From Gambelia wislizenii (Eukaryota > Chordata > Lepidosauria > Squamata > Crotaphytidae), in NCBI GenBank assembly GCA_030847615.1, contig JAUMIR010000005.1, positions 108,653,116 through 108,717,115 on the forward strand: 64,000 nucleotides of DNA. The letters run 5' to 3'. A program made the position numbers and the translations under genes. How positions within the stretch are numbered: position 1 is the stretch's first letter; the number at the start of each line of letters is the position of its first letter. Of this stretch, positions 21,920 to 33,362 are shown piece after piece. The notes below the pieces were generated by a model. It made no database searches and was not told the origin of the DNA. It saw nothing but the letters and a program-made list of their open reading frames with translations.

Positions 21920-23310
21920 TATTAGATTTCTCTACACTGATGCACAGAGCATGGGAAATGAAAAAGATGAACTTGAACTCTTAACACAGCAAAGCAAATA
22001 TTGATATACTAGGCATCACTGAAACCTGATGGGATGAGTCTCATGATTGGAATGTAGAAATAAAGGAGTGTGACGGGCATGAATCTGGATGAATTATATG
22101 AGAGCATGAGGTAATCAATCTCAGAGCAGGAGACTGTAATGGGAGGGGATTCTGTGTGTTTGAAAGCATGCATATCAGTTAGGAGGTTAGTTGTAGTTGA
22201 GTGGCAGTTGAAGTCAAAGTTGATGTTTGAGGTTGTGCCTGTGTGAGGTTCTGAGTGAGGTTTGAATCCCAGAAATTTGTGTGCAGTGGTTGGAAAGTCT
22301 GAGTTTTGAGGCTGAATGAAACAAAGAGAGAATTAGTCGAGGATCTAATTAAAAGCATTGGGATATGCAAGGGTTAATCTGTGTGCTGGTATATTGGGGA
22401 CTGATCACTGAATAGTGATATCCTGTACTGATAAGACAACATAGTAAAAAAGCACAAGATTGCCTGATTAATGTTTCATCTTTATTCTTTAATAAATCAA
22501 TCTGTTGTTATTTGTTGAAAATATCCAGACTCCTCATGAATCATTCATGATACAGACAGTTTAAAGACCCACTTACCAGAGTAACACCACACATCCAAGG
22601 ATTGGGTCAAAAAAGTTCAGCCCTAGTTCAGAGAAAAAGGAGCTAAGGGGGAATCTGAAGGAAAGTGGTAGGAAAAGAGGGTGGAGGCAACCAGGTTGTA
22701 CATTTTGGTAAAGTCAGCTGGCACATTTGGAGATTGCCCTCTGGAGTTTCCTGCAACAAGGGGTATAACATATTTCAGTGAAGTAGACCAAATAGGAAAG
22801 GAGTAGTATCATTATATGCCAAGGATGTTTAAACCCAGTGAAGAGATCCATAACTTAAATCCTGGAAACCAGGTTGAGAGTATCTGGGTAAAAAAATTAA
22901 AGAGGAAAGAAACAACAGGAATGTCATTGTGGGGGTCTACTACAGATCCCCAAGCCAGGCAACTTGAATGATGCCTTCCTGGAACAGATGGCCACAAATT
23001 CAGAAAGGAGAGATGTAGTAGTAATGGGAGATTTGAACTATCCTGATATTTGTTGGAAGTCAAACTCTGCCAAGAATATGAGGTCCAACAAATTCCTCAC
23101 TTGTCTTGCAGACAATTTCATTGTCCAGAAGGTGGAAAAGACAGCAAGGGGATCAGCTATTTCAAAACTGAGCCTTACCAACAGTGGTGATCTGATTAAT
23201 GGGGTACAAGTGGTGGGATCCTTAGGTGGGAGTGACCATGTTTTCCTGGAATTTCTGATACAGTGGAAAGGGGAGGCCAAGTGTAGTCAGACATATTCTA
23301 GACTTTAAAG
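21920..23310 (+). pseudogene. CR1 ORF2, endonuclease domain (broken)
   Basis: The start at 21925 reads DIRFLYTDAQSMGNEKDELE, then, after a frameshift, NIDILGITET, a stop and WDESHDWNVEI, with the conserved Asn and Glu of the endonuclease. After an interruption, 22964-23308 is open for 114 residues: DVVVMGDLNYPDICWKSNSA (catalytic Asp/Asn GDLN), FLTCLADNFIVQKVEKTARG and VGSLGGSDHVFLEF (catalytic SDH). This domain nicks the target DNA in CR1 retrotransposition. Confidence 0.85.
22120..22620 (+). other. possible LTR-like insertion in the CR1 copy
   Basis: This stretch has no counterpart in CR1. It ends with TTCTTTAATAAATCAATCTG and a short tail, like the R-U5 part of an LTR. Neither ends nor a target duplication could be fixed. 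It has no coding content. Confidence 0.25.
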
Positions 23311-24400
23311 AAGATGATTTCAGTAAACTTAGCAAAATACTGAGTGTGGTCCTACGGTTAAGAATACTAAAAGAAAAGGGAGTTCGTTGTGGATGTGAGT
23401 TTCTTAAAAGTGAGATAATGAAGGTACAATTTTAAACAGTTTCATGGAGGAGGAAAAATAGGAGGTGTCTAAAGAGACCAGAATGGATGGCTAAACTTTC
23501 AACTGAGCTAAGATTTAAAAGGGACATGTTCCACCAAAAGGGTAGGGAGAAAGTCAGAAAAGCTAAAGTGCAGAACAAGCTTAGGCTTGCTAGAGAATTT
23601 TTTTTTAAAAAAAGAGCATTTTGGTTTATGACTGTAGAAAAAGGAAGAACAAGGAAATGATAGGGCTGCTGCATGGAGAACATGGTGTAGTACTAACAGG
23701 GGATAGAGTACAAGCAGAATAACTCAACCCCTTCTTTGCCTCAGTGTTCTCCTAAACGGAAAAAAAAAATTAAACCTGGAGATAATGAAGCATATGTTTC
23801 AGTAGAGGAAATGCAGCACAGAATAGGTAAAGAGGTAACACAGAGATAGCTGGCTACTCTAAATGAAATTCAAGGAAATTCCAGTAAAGGGGAAGCCAAG
23901 TATAATCAGACATGCCTTCTAGACTTTAAGGAAGGTGATTTCAGAAAACTTAGGGGATTACTGGGGGTGATCGCATAGTCAGGAATACTAAAAGAGAAGG
24001 GAGTACATGATATATGGAAGTTTTTTTAAAAGTGAGATATTGAAGTCACAACTTCAAACAGTTCCAATGAAGAGCTAAAATGGCAGGTGTCTAAAGAAAC
24101 CAGTATGGATGGCCAAACTTTCAACTGAGCTAAGACTTACAAGGAACATGTACAAGAAAAGGAAAAAGGAGGAAATCACCAAAGAAGAATTCAAACAAAT
24201 AGCCAGCTCGTGTAGGGGGGAAATCAGAAAAGAAAAGCACAGATGGAGCTCGGCCTTGCTAGAGAGGTTAAAAGCAATAAAAAGGTCTTTTTAAAAACAT
24301 GTCCATAACAAAACAAGGAAAAATAAAAAAGAGCATTTTGGTTTATGACTGTAGCCAAAGGAACAACAAGGAAATGGGAGGGCTGCTGTGAGGAGAATGT
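23267..24400 (+). repeat. direct duplication of a CR1 ORF2 connector segment
   Basis: About 23267-23695 and about 23883-24400 carry the same CR1 text: AAAGGGGA.GCCAAGT, TAGACTTTAA, GATTTCAG.AAACTTAG, ACTTTCAACTGAGCTAAGA, and GAGCATTTTGGTTTATGACT. The copies differ by many substitutions, and copy 2 holds about 100 bp more between GAAAT and GCATTTTGG. Confidence 0.8.
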
Positions 24401-24624
24401 CCTAATATTACCTTGTCTGTTGCTAAGTTCTTATATGTGGCCATTAAGACCAGTGAGAGGGGTGTTAATAGGTGAATAAGTTGGATGAGCTCCAAAAAGT
24501 CTATCAATAGGTATCCTAATTTTATTGGTTTTGTATTATGGTTTTATCTATTAATGTACATCTTGTATGTTGTTTGATGGGTCTATGGACTTTATGAATA
24601 AATAGATTTCATTTGATTGAGAGG

Positions 24625-24918
24625 TAGTGAATACCCCAGAGGACAGGATCATAATTCAAAATGACCTTAACAAATTACAGAGCTGGGCAAAAGTAACACA
24701 ATGAATTTCAACAGGGAGTTGCAAGGTACTACAGTTAGGCATAAAAAAAAGAAAAGAAATGCACAGATATAGGATGGGTAACCTGGCTTGACAACAATAC
24801 ATGTGAAAGGCATCAAAGAGTCTTAGTGGACAACAACATGAGCTAACAGTGTGATAAGGCAGCTAAAAAAAACCCAATGTGATTCTAGGCTGCATCAGTA
24901 GGCATATAGTGTATATAT
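24625..24918 (+). pseudogene. CR1 RT C-terminal part (broken)
   Basis: Matches, in order, the LEDRI.IQNDL...L.SWAK, NKMKFN.E and LGCI.R blocks of the good CR1 copy at 38.5-38.7 kb. Many small indels. It stops at 24918 where the hAT-like element starts and resumes at 26298. Confidence 0.65.
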
Positions 24919-26297
24919 CAGCATTTCTCAGCCAGGGTTCTGCAGAACCCTAGGGTTCTATGAGACATGGCTAAGGGTTCTCCAAGAAATAGTAATGAGA
25001 TCTGTTGGGCTTAAGGAGCCAGGTGTGCCATGGCTGCCTCCACAGGCTCCTCAGAGTGCCCCGCCAGTTCCTTTCTGTGCAGGACAAGCCCTCAGCCTCT
25101 CTCTATGGCTCCAGCTCTGCTCACCTTTTCCCCTTCCCATCTCCTTCTTTCTCTCTCTCCCCCCCACCCACACACCTCAGTGTTTTTCATTGTTACTTCT
25201 TGTACATCTGTATTGTTACCAACAGACTGAAGTGGCAGTGGGGGAATGATGGATAATCGTGAACAGGGAGTACCAAATAGTTCTAGTGCCATCTGCGGGG
25301 GGTTGGCCAGCCCCCTGGGGAGCTATTTTGGTGGCCCAATTGGCCTAATCTGCCAGGGTGTCTGGGACTTTGGGGATAATTGCACTTGGACTCTCCCACA
25401 GCCAGCTTTGTGCAGCCGCATGGCCATAGGGCAACCCAGCCAGTAGGCTCTCAACCCCCCCTTCAGCCCCAGGGACTAGAGGGATTCTGCCCCCCCAAAC
25501 CACAAGCCAGCCAGGGGGCTATTTTTTGATGACCCATTTGGCTATGATCTGCCGGGCCTCCCACAGCCAGTAAGGCTGATATGGCTTGGCAGTGGGGCCT
25601 CATGATGACCCAGCTGTTTCTCCCTCGGCCTTCTCCCTCTGTGTGGCAGCCCAGCCATGTGGTCTTTGGCCTCCACATTCGGGGCTTGTTTGTTGGCATG
25701 GCTGACAGTGATCTGCCAGGGCTCCAACAGCCAGTGAAGCCAGGCATGTAAAGCTTCCTCTTCAAAGGTCATTCCCTATTGCAAAAAGCTGCAACACAAA
25801 AAGGCGATCAGAGGGTTCAATGATAGATGAGGAGGGATAGATTTGTCAATGTTGAATCTCCTTAGTTACTCTTTATTTATTTAATACTCTGCCTTTCTAC
25901 AAGTACAGGTCCCCAGGTGACTTACAATATCAATTAGAGCAGAACATAGGTAAAAACCAATCAGATATAATATTGAAGAACAACTTATTAACAATTTTAA
26001 AAGATATTTTATAAACAATTTTAAAAACCAAACACATGAGTTAAAACAGTTTAAAGCATTTAACACATTAAAAAGGTGGAACTATGACATCTTCCTTTAA
26101 AATTTTCATCCACAACAGCCAGTTAGTGGCCTAAAGCTTGTGTAAATAAAAAAGGTCTGCCTGCAAAATGAAAGCAAAAAGTGGGATAGCCTACCCCCCA
26201 CCACAAGCTGTAGATATGGTATTTTCAATACAGGGGTTCCCTGAGATCTGAAAAATCACTTGAAGGCTTCCTCCAGGGTAAAGGTTGAGAAAGGCTG
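24919..26297. mobile_element. non-autonomous hAT-like DNA transposon, 1379 bp
   Basis: The left end CAGCATTTCTCAGCCAGGGT and the right end AGGTTGAGAAAGGCTG form terminal inverted repeats of the hAT type (CAGnnnTTCTCAaCC). Flanking octamers are GTATATAT (24911-24918) and GTCTATAT (26298-26305), 7 of 8 identical, the duplication length of hAT. The CR1 reading continues cleanly across the site. No transposase ORF is seen; the inside includes AATTAAAA-rich sequence at 25870-26170. Confidence 0.82.
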
Positions 26298-26860
26298 GTC
26301 TATATCAAAGGAAGTAACTATTCTGCTTTGGTCATACCTCATCTGGAATACTGTGTCCAGTTCTGGGCAATACATTTTAAGAAGGATATTGACAAGCTGG
26401 AATGTGTGTCCAGAGGTGGGGTTGGGGGGGGGCAAAATGGTGAAAGATCTGGGAGCAATGCCCAACGAGGAGCAGCTTAGAGACCTGGGTGTATTTAGCC
26501 AAGAGAAGAGAAGGTTAAAAGATGACCTGATATCCATATTTAAATATCTGAAAAAATGTCAGATTGAGGAAGGAGCAAGTTTGTTTTCTGCTGCTCCAGA
26601 GACTCGGACATGAAGCAATGGGTTCAAGCTAAAGGAAAAGAGATTCCACCGAAATGTTAGGAAGAACTTCCAGATGGTAAGAACTGTTCGACAGTGAAAT
26701 AGCCTGCTCAGAGTGCAGTGGAATCTCCTTCTTTAGAGATTTTAAATAGAGGCTGGATGGCCATCTGTCAGGAGAAGTTTGATTGTGTATTCCTGAATTG
26801 CAGGGGTTGGGACTGTATGACACTTGTGGTCTCCAACTCTATAATTCAATTATTCTAGTT
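26298..26860 (+). pseudogene. CR1 ORF2 C-terminus and 3' tail (broken)
   Basis: Translates, with breaks, to the [20 protein letters not shown] region, [30 protein letters not shown] and LFSAAPETRT, equivalent to 37.98-38.4 kb on the other strand. It ends with a GGGGTTGGGACTGTATGA tail and a decayed TCTATAATTC end. Confidence 0.75.
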
Positions 26861-27394
26861 TTCTACCTCCAACAAAGGTAAAAAAAAAAATTCTTTTAGA
26901 CTATAATTGGTTGAGTTTTACCTACACAACACCTAATTCTTTTTTTCTTGATATAGCAGTACAGAGACTTCTTGAGAAATTCAGTGTTCTCTGCCTAAGA
27001 AGCCTGTGGTTTCACAAAACACAGACACACCCTGGATCCCAAGAAGAGTTACTTTACTGCTGCTAATGGAGTTAAACTTTTACTGTCCTTTGTCTCAGTA
27101 TGCATGTGACCAAGAGAAACTGGCCTCTGCCTGCATTGAGATCCCTTCAGACCAACTGAACAATCACAGAAGCATCATCTGATACAGAATATTGCCCTGC
27201 AACTCCAACACCATCACTTTCCTTTCTTCTCCTGTATGATTTCTTAGACATCTTTTGTATGATGAAGAATCCAATAGAGCTTCAAAAATTGGCATGATGT
27301 GTTTTGTTTTCTGCCTTTTAGTTAGCCAATAAAGGTATTGCTGTTTTGTGGATTGTGGATTTCGCTTTCTATTTGATTACATCATGCATATACA
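26861..27394. other. gene-free stretch, possible unnamed retroelement 3' end
   Basis: AGCCAATAAAGGTATTGCTG at about 27323 looks like a polyadenylation region. No ORF or family recognised. Confidence 0.3.
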
Positions 27395-27520
27395 ATATCT
27401 GGCTCTCCAGTTATTTTGGACTATACCTCCCATGATCTTTTACCATTGGCCAAACTGACTGGGGCTTTGGGAGTTACGCTCAAAACATCAGGAGGGCCAT
27501 AAACCTGACCTCCCTGGATT
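27395..27520. mobile_element. fragment of a short hAT/MITE-like repeat
   Basis: CTCCAGTTATTTTGGACTAT, CTCCCATGATC, ATTGGCCAAACTGACTGGGG and ACATCAGGAGGGCC form the two imperfectly inverted arms common in amniote MITEs of the CTCCAGNTGTTTTGGACTAC type. A related piece lies at 30946-31045 and a weaker one at 34225-34290. Confidence 0.45.
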
Positions 27521-27718
27521 ATATACTCCTGTTCATTTCTACCTCAACCTATAGCTATGTTGATGGACAGTCATGTTACCCAAAATGCTCTTGGAAATTC
27601 CAAGGAAATATCCAGTTTGTAATATGTTGGGGAAATTATCAGCAACTCGACTTTAGCAATGTGATAGGGGGCAATAAGGGGACTTGAACCTATGTACACC
27701 AGTACTAGCCTGGATGGA

Positions 27719-27720
<2 letters not shown>

Positions 27721-27747
<27 letters not shown>
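27721..27747. repeat. (CA)n microsatellite
   Basis: About 13 AC units. Confidence 0.95.
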
Positions 27748-27749
<2 letters not shown>

Positions 27750-28779
27750 TAATTATGGTTTTTAAGAGTTCAAAAATAACACCAAATACACACAGTCACA
27801 CAAGAAACATTCACACAAGGCTATAGAAAGGCAATAGGAAAGACTTGGGTAGGAGAAGAGCAAGAGGGTTTGCTGTGGGTTATACAACCTGTCTTGTAAT
27901 CTGGAGTTCCTTACCATTCTGGGAGAGTGGATGGATGAATTTTGGAGTGGCTACACGGGGGGACAGAGTTTCCCCTGGAAGTGGGTCTGTGTGCCTGTCT
28001 GTGCACACCGAGGCAGATTTTGAAGGTCATAGTTATATCCATAGATTTGTCCTAAGGGGAGTAAACCTCCTGGTCTGAAACAATAGTCTCTAAAGATTGC
28101 ACAATGATTTCCAGGAGGATTCCTGGTCTTGACAAGAGGTGTCCAAAGATGTTAATGTGTTGCAAACTGTCCTTAATGTCTGGATGACTGGATTTAAAAA
28201 GCTTGAGCTGCCTCTTTCTTAAGGTTGGGGGATTAAGGAGAGGAAGTTTTGAAACTATCATGTGAAGGATTCCTCCATCCACTCATCATCTCCCTTTCAG
28301 ATGTACAGTGGAGATTCTGTCCTTTTGACCTTTTAATCTTTTGACAGTTTCCTTTACAGCTGAGCTCCTCTTTTGGGAGAAGCATGGCTTTCAGCTCTTT
28401 TTTTCTGAAGGCAACCTGCCTTCCCCCTTGGAAGATCCCATTAATACACCAAATTATTTATATGGCAATTTATTATACACCAATTTTGGGGGTCTCTGGA
28501 GGCAGGACTAGCAGCCTTGCTAACAGTCATAAATTATGGAGATTGCTGGTTAGCAGCTTGGAATGATTATTCTGAGAATTTGGAACATTCTTCTGTTGAA
28601 ATACCTATTGATTTTTGTCCTCTGTAACCCAGAGTGCATTGTTTGGTATGTTAGGGAGGGAAAGAATATTCACAATTAATTGTTCCTAGTGAAAAAAAGG
28701 GGGGAGTTCCCAACAGTCAGGACCCCCCCCCCATCAAGAAGGAACAATTCTGTGCCATATTATCCTGTTACCAGATTAC
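27748..28779. other. gene-free stretch, nothing recognised
   Basis: Short ORFs on both strands without family resemblance. A C9 run at about 28723 and an A/G-rich run at 28695 are the only simple repeats. Confidence 0.35.
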
Positions 28780-28975
28780 CAGAATGCTGCAAAGGAATTA
28801 TTCTGTGAAGAAAAATGAGGATTTTGCACCCCCAAAATTAAAACAAAACAAAAACAAACAAAACAACAACCCACCCTGTTTTATGAGCAGAAAATTAGTT
28901 TCCTACACAGAAAACACTGTTCCCTGCACAGGAAAGCTATTTTCTGCACAGAAAACAGGAGGTAGAATCCTGTTG
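28780..28975. repeat. TTTTCTGCACAGAAAA-type interspersed repeat
   Basis: Holds several tandem-like copies of the motif: CCTACACAGAAAACACTG, CCTGCACAGGAAAGC and TTTTCTGCACAGAAAACAGG, each 20-30 bp apart. An A/C-rich run lies at 28840-28870. Confidence 0.55.
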
Positions 28976-29364
28976 GGGAGACATGAATGTGTAACCTGTG
29001 TGGTATTGATGATCCCTATGTAGTCCCTAGTTTAGTGGATGCATAGGGACTGTGAATTCCCCCAGTTACAGTTTCCATAAGTCCTGAAAAACTGGGAAAG
29101 TTCCGGGTTAGAGGAACAGAAAGTTATCCCATCTGTCAGGGCTGCTTTAAGCAGCAGATCCTGGATTCTGACTCCAGGCTTTCTGTCTGAAGGCTCTCTG
29201 CTCTGGGTCACATGGGAAGTGAGTGTAGAAGGCCAGAGAGTGCAGTCTAGGCTAGAAGGTAGAGTGCAGTGTGCAAAAGGTGGGAGTTGGAATGTGCAGA
29301 GCAGGCAGCATTAGAGAGAAAGAGTGAAGGAAAATCAAGAGAGAGGGGAAAAGGCCATCAATTT

Positions 29365-29397
<33 letters not shown>

Positions 29398-30394
29398 GAG
29401 TCTGGCTTCCAAGGTCATTGCCTGTGTAGAAGCTAAGTACATACACACACCCTTGGACGAGGGGACAATGTGCCTTTCCTTCATTGCCAGGAGGCAGGAT
29501 GGCCCAGCGGGGTGGCAGGTCCTCTTCCCCTCTGGGCTGGCTCACCTGGTTACCAGTGGCAGCCGCACTCCCCTTTCTCCCCAACTCTCCCAATCCCACC
29601 TGGACCCCTCCTTGACCTGCAGGGCTTCACCTTCCTATCAAAGCTTACAGGCTTGCTGGATGAAGGCAGCTAGATGGGTCTTGTTGTTTTTTATTGACAA
29701 TCCACCCAATCCAGTCCTATATACCTTTGTCCTGGTTTTGTTGTAGAGAATTACGGCAACCCTACCCCCAATCTCCACTTGCTAAAAAAAAGCCAATCCC
29801 CTCTCCCTTAAGAAGCAGCTGACAGATGTTCTCCTTCTTGCATGAGCAATTTCCAGTGTGAGGGGGAATTACATCTTTCTCCCTGTTGCAAAGGAGAGCA
29901 CTTATGGAACATAGATTAGCTGCTTCCTGAGGGACAGGGGAATACCCCCATTACCTTTAGCAGCTGCTTCCCAGTAAGTGTGTATTTGGGGGTGGGTTAG
30001 AATACACTACATAGCTCTGCAACTATAGTAGTTTCACATTTGGATTCTGGCCAAGGCTTGTGTGCAGGAAAAAGTCCTGTTTTTCCCCCACAGAACAATT
30101 CCTCCATGCCTTTCCAGGACGTTCAAATACAATGAGAATACTGCACAGGAATATTCATTTTCTCTCACAGCAAGGACAAAACTACTTTAATTATTTTCAT
30201 CTTCACATAAAAAGATGAAATAGCCAAGGATTTATATCCCTATGGAATTTTGCGTATTGTGCTAGTTTCTGTCCTTGCTTCACTTTTATTTCCTGTTGTA
30301 CAAGGGGGCAACTTTCTTCAGCACCTCTCTATCATTACCTGTGAAAATTCAAAATATGTCATCAAAGCAGACAAAATTGCACTTCCCTAAGATC
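28976..30394. other. gene-free stretch with a (TG)n microsatellite
   Basis: A TG run of about 15 units lies at 29366-29396 and creates chance ORFs on both strands. A short TTTTTCCCCCACAGAACAAT near 30080 may be a stray of the CTGCACAGAAAA repeat. Nothing else recognised. Confidence 0.4.
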
Positions 30395-30938
30395 ATAGAA
30401 TCATAGAGTTGTAGAGTTGGAAAGACCACAAGGTCTTTCCTTGTGTCCATCCCCCTGCCAACCAGGATATCCAGTCCAACCCCCTGCCATGCAGGAAATC
30501 ATAATCAAAGCTTCCCTGACAGATGGCCATCCAGCCTCTGTTTAAAGACCTCCAAGGAAGGAGATCCTACCATGCTCCGAGGGAGTGTGTTCCACTGCCA
30601 AACAACTCTTACTGTCAGAAAGTTCCTCCTAATGTTGAGGTGGAATCTCTCTTCCTGGAGCTTGCATCCATTGCTCCGTGTTCTAGTGTCTGGAGCAGTA
30701 GAAAACAAGCTTGCTCCATCCTCAATGTGGCACCCCTTCAAATACTTAAACAGGGCTATCCTATCGCCCCTTAACCATCTTTTTTCCAGGCTAAACATAA
30801 CCAGCTTCCTAAGTCTTTCCTCATAAGGCATGGTTTCCAGACTTTTCACCATTTTAGTTGCCCTCCTCTAGACACACTCCAATTGGTCAATATCCTTTAT
30901 GAATTGTGGTGCCCAGAACTGGACACAGTATTCAAAAA
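30395..30938 (-). mobile_element. CR1 LINE 3' end, 5' truncated
   Basis: Minus-oriented CR1. The tail with ATCATAGAATCATAGAGTTG sits at 30393-30420 and coding continues to about 30938, where it stops at the FWAPQF equivalent. Tail-first truncation is usual for CR1. The plus-strand ORFs here are shadows. Confidence 0.88.
30505..30900 (-). pseudogene. CR1 ORF2 C-terminal fragment
   Basis: A 115-residue open stretch (30505-30852) reads MVKSLETMPYEERLRKLVMF, SLEKRWLRGDRIALFKYLKG, LFSTAPDTRTRSNG, FHLNIRRNFLTVRVVWQWNT and LPRSMVGSPSLEVFKQRLDG. It is the region after the RT domain; the catalytic part is absent. It is largely free of stops, so this is a fairly young copy. Confidence 0.85.
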
Positions 30939-30945
30939 GATCAGT

Positions 30946-31045
30946 AGTGGGGAACCATGTGACCCTCCAGAGGTTACAGGACTGCAAGTCCCAGCAGCCC
31001 CAGTCAGCACAGCCAATGAGGAAGACCTCTAGGAGTTGAAGGCTG
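30946..31045. mobile_element. short hAT/MITE-like repeat
   Basis: AGTGGGGAACCATGTGACCC, TCCAGAGGTTACAGGACTGC and AAGTCCCAGCAGCCCCAGTC followed by AGCACAGCCAATGAGG match the left arm of the common CAGTGGGGAACC...CTCCAG...CTACAACTCCCA repeat. Right end is unclear. Confidence 0.45.
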
Positions 31046-31719
31046 CAGTGAGATTCAGAGCTACACATATTTTTCTGATGAAAAAGAGTAAAGCTTGGGA
31101 TGTTGCTTTTTTAGCAGAATGAATAAAATGACATGCTGAAGCCACTCATATAACTGAGCAGTGGTAGGATGATGCTCTGGGTGCCTACTGCAAGGGTCTT
31201 CCTCCTCTTCAGAGATGGGCAGTGGACTCCAAGAACCAGGCTATCATTCTTTCTCTGCTCCATTATAGATGGTGTCAGCGTTCTTCTGAAAAGCAATTTT
31301 CCCTTTCAAGATATGAAAAAAGATTCAAAGAAACGTTGTGCCAAATTTTAATTTGGATGGATTGTCCAGGAACACAGAAATGCCACAGGGAAAAAAATGC
31401 AATCTCTTCTGCTCCCTTAAAAAAAATATTGAGATTAGACTAAAATCAGAGGCTTTGAAGCTGACCTTGGTGTCTAAATGGACTTATACTGGAACAAGCA
31501 GCTCATAAAGTAATATGAAGCTAGATTATTTATGGATTTAAGGGCTAAATACATTATTTTGAATGGGGTCTGGAAGCAAATAGGTAGCCATGACTCCCTA
31601 CTCTTCAAGAATACAAAGGTTTTCTGCACAATTTTCAAACACTATAGATGTTTTTGGACCTTGTTCGGGAATATTTGTACTAAAACATATGCAATTTTTC
31701 TGTGTAGAATATGTGGTTT
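31046..31719. other. gene-free stretch, nothing recognised
   Basis: AT-rich; short ORFs only. Confidence 0.35.
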
Positions 31720-31853
31720 CTTTGGAGGTTTTTAAAAAGAGGCTGGATGTCTATCAGCTGGGAATGATTTGATTGTGTATTCCTGCATAGCAGGGGGTTG
31801 GACTGGATAGCCCTTGTGGTCTCTTCCATCTCTATGATTCTATGATTCTATGG
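31720..31853 (+). mobile_element. CR1 LINE 3' tail
   Basis: TTGGAGGTTTTTAAAAAGAG, GGCTGGATGTCTATCAG, GGGGGTTGGACTGGATAGCC, then the classic end TCTATGATTCTATGATTCTA. The last codons of ORF2 are included. Confidence 0.88.
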
Positions 31854-31864
31854 GACAGAAAATA

Positions 31865-32135
31865 TAATATGAGGCAGAAGATGGGCTTTTGCCCATTTAT
31901 CTTGCTCAAAATTCACTGATTCCTGTACAAGACACAAAGAGATGGAGGGCAAAGATTTTCTGTACAAGAATTACAGGAATAATTGCAAAACAATAACAAC
32001 AACAACAAAACCCATATTTCTATACAGGAAAAAATCTTTTCCTGTATAGAAAATATGTGTTTTCTGCACAAAAATCAATATTCTTCTACAGGCATCGGTG
32101 TACTTTACACAAAATATGAACAAACAGATTGTTTG
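31865..32135. repeat. TTTTCTGCACAGAAAA-type interspersed repeat
   Basis: CCTGTACAAGACAC, TTTTCTGTACAAGAATTACA, TTTCTATACAGGAAAAAATC, TTTTCCTGTATAGAAAATAT and TTTTCTGCACAAAAATC occur within 200 bp, with an (AAC)n run at 31997-32012. Arms TATACAGGAAAA and TTTTCCTGTATA form a perfect short hairpin. Confidence 0.5.
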
Positions 32136-32990
32136 AGGTAGAAAACATTATTTTGGTCTCAGTTCTGATGTGCAAAAGAATCTCATGTCTGTTCTTGTTG
32201 TCTGTAGGGTGTCTCATATGACAGGACAATGTTAAAGTGTTAACTGTTAATGAATATTCTTCCAACCCTAGTATCCATTGCAGGTGACAGACAATTAGAA
32301 TGACATAGTCTTAAATTCAAACACCTGGCAAAAGTCTGGCTACCTCACTTTGGATCAACTCATCTTTCAGACAACTACAAAGGTGGTCGGATATACAAGA
32401 CACTACAGTAGCCTAGCTTGCGGGAGCCAAGGCATGGCTAAACCTGTTTTCTTCAGGCAAGGTCACATCTTGAGAATCAAAAAAGGGGGAAAGGCTAATA
32501 GAAGGTTACTGCTGCCACACAGCCATTGCTTATCCTCCTTGACACAGCATGTATTTCATAGCAGGCTTGTGTGCCGGCATTTGTGTAACCTGGGGATGAG
32601 AAAACTTTCAACAGCTATGGTAGATATTAAAAAAAAAAAAAAGAGGGTCCCCCTGCCACAGTTAAGATTGTGCCAACGTGAATGAGGAGTAAGAAATACA
32701 AAGCTATGAATCACCACTGCCTTCGCTATAGCTATTACATTGACAAAGCAGTGAGAAACAGAGTTTCTCTCTCTGGGACTGTCAGTCTTAGCACTCTGTG
32801 GAAGATTAAAGAGAATATCACTTTTTTCATATCTGATGTTTACTCTTTCAATTTAAAATGACTCTGGAATCACCTGGACCAGAGCAGTGTTTAGTGTAAC
32901 TGATCTAGAAGATGAATCCTAATACTGATGGTTCTAATAGGCCCAAAGAATGACACTTTAAAAAGAAAGGGAGGGATAAAGCAGCCACAA
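32136..32990. other. gene-free stretch, nothing recognised
   Basis: An A13 run at about 32629. No coding or repeat structure seen. Confidence 0.35.
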
Positions 32991-32994
32991 TCTC

Positions 32995-33085
32995 TGTGAT
33001 GTATCTAAGCTGGTCACCTCTTCCCCTGATGGTGCCACCTGGTGCAGTTTGACCTCTCTGCACCCCCCCACTGCCACCCCTGCAC
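32995..33085 (-). repeat. short interspersed repeat, copy 1
   Basis: Plus strand reads TGATGGTGCCACCTGGTGCA, GTTTGACCTCTCTGCACCCC. A second copy lies at 33688-33780 in the same orientation. Probably a SINE or satellite-derived piece; unnamed. Confidence 0.55.
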
Positions 33086-33273
33086 AATCTTATTTATATA
33101 TGGCCAAATATATAAGGGAACAAAGGAATCCAAGAATGAAATGAGAAAAATCCTGCCACTTTCAGGATGACTGTGATTTTGTCATGTCAATTAGCCAGCT
33201 AGTAAATTATGAAAAATATTATTGGAAGGTTGCATGGAAAATTATTGCAAATCTGCTGGATGGGAGCATTCCA

Positions 33274-33362
33274 TAGATAGATAGATTCATAGATGGATGG
33301 GTGGATGGATAGATAGATAGATAGATAGATAACATACAGACAGATAGATGACAGACAGACTC
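33274..33362. repeat. (GATA)n/(GACA)n compound microsatellite
   Basis: GATAGATA, then GGATGGGTGGATGG, GATAGATAGATAGATAGATA and CAGACAGATAGATGACAGAC. Confidence 0.9.

Larger units (their letters stand above)
21340..26860 (+). mobile_element. long, old CR1 (L3-like) LINE copy with later insertions
   Basis: Plus-oriented pieces appear in the correct CR1 order: ORF1 esterase (21345-21780), ORF2 endonuclease (21920-22120 and about 22620-23310), connector (23310-24400, with a duplicated segment), RT C-terminus (24625-24918), and ORF2 end plus 3' tail (26298-26860). The catalytic RT part is missing. An LTR-like stretch interrupts at about 22120-22620. 24420-24620 has a 3'-end-like GAATAAATAGATTTCATTT. 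A hAT-like element interrupts at 24919-26297. Confidence 0.8.

Noticed and set aside
22964..23308. Host exonuclease/endonuclease gene
   Set aside because: GDLNYPDICW and GGSDH are those of the CR1 endonuclease and CR1 parts flank it on both sides.
29324..29746. 140-residue plus-strand ORF
   Set aside because: It is built on the (TG)n run, giving a Cys-Val repeat, and the rest is low-complexity without family signature.
30443..30826. 127-residue plus-strand ORF, and its twin at 37919-38299
   Set aside because: Both are antisense shadows of the CR1 C-terminal region, which is why they resemble each other.
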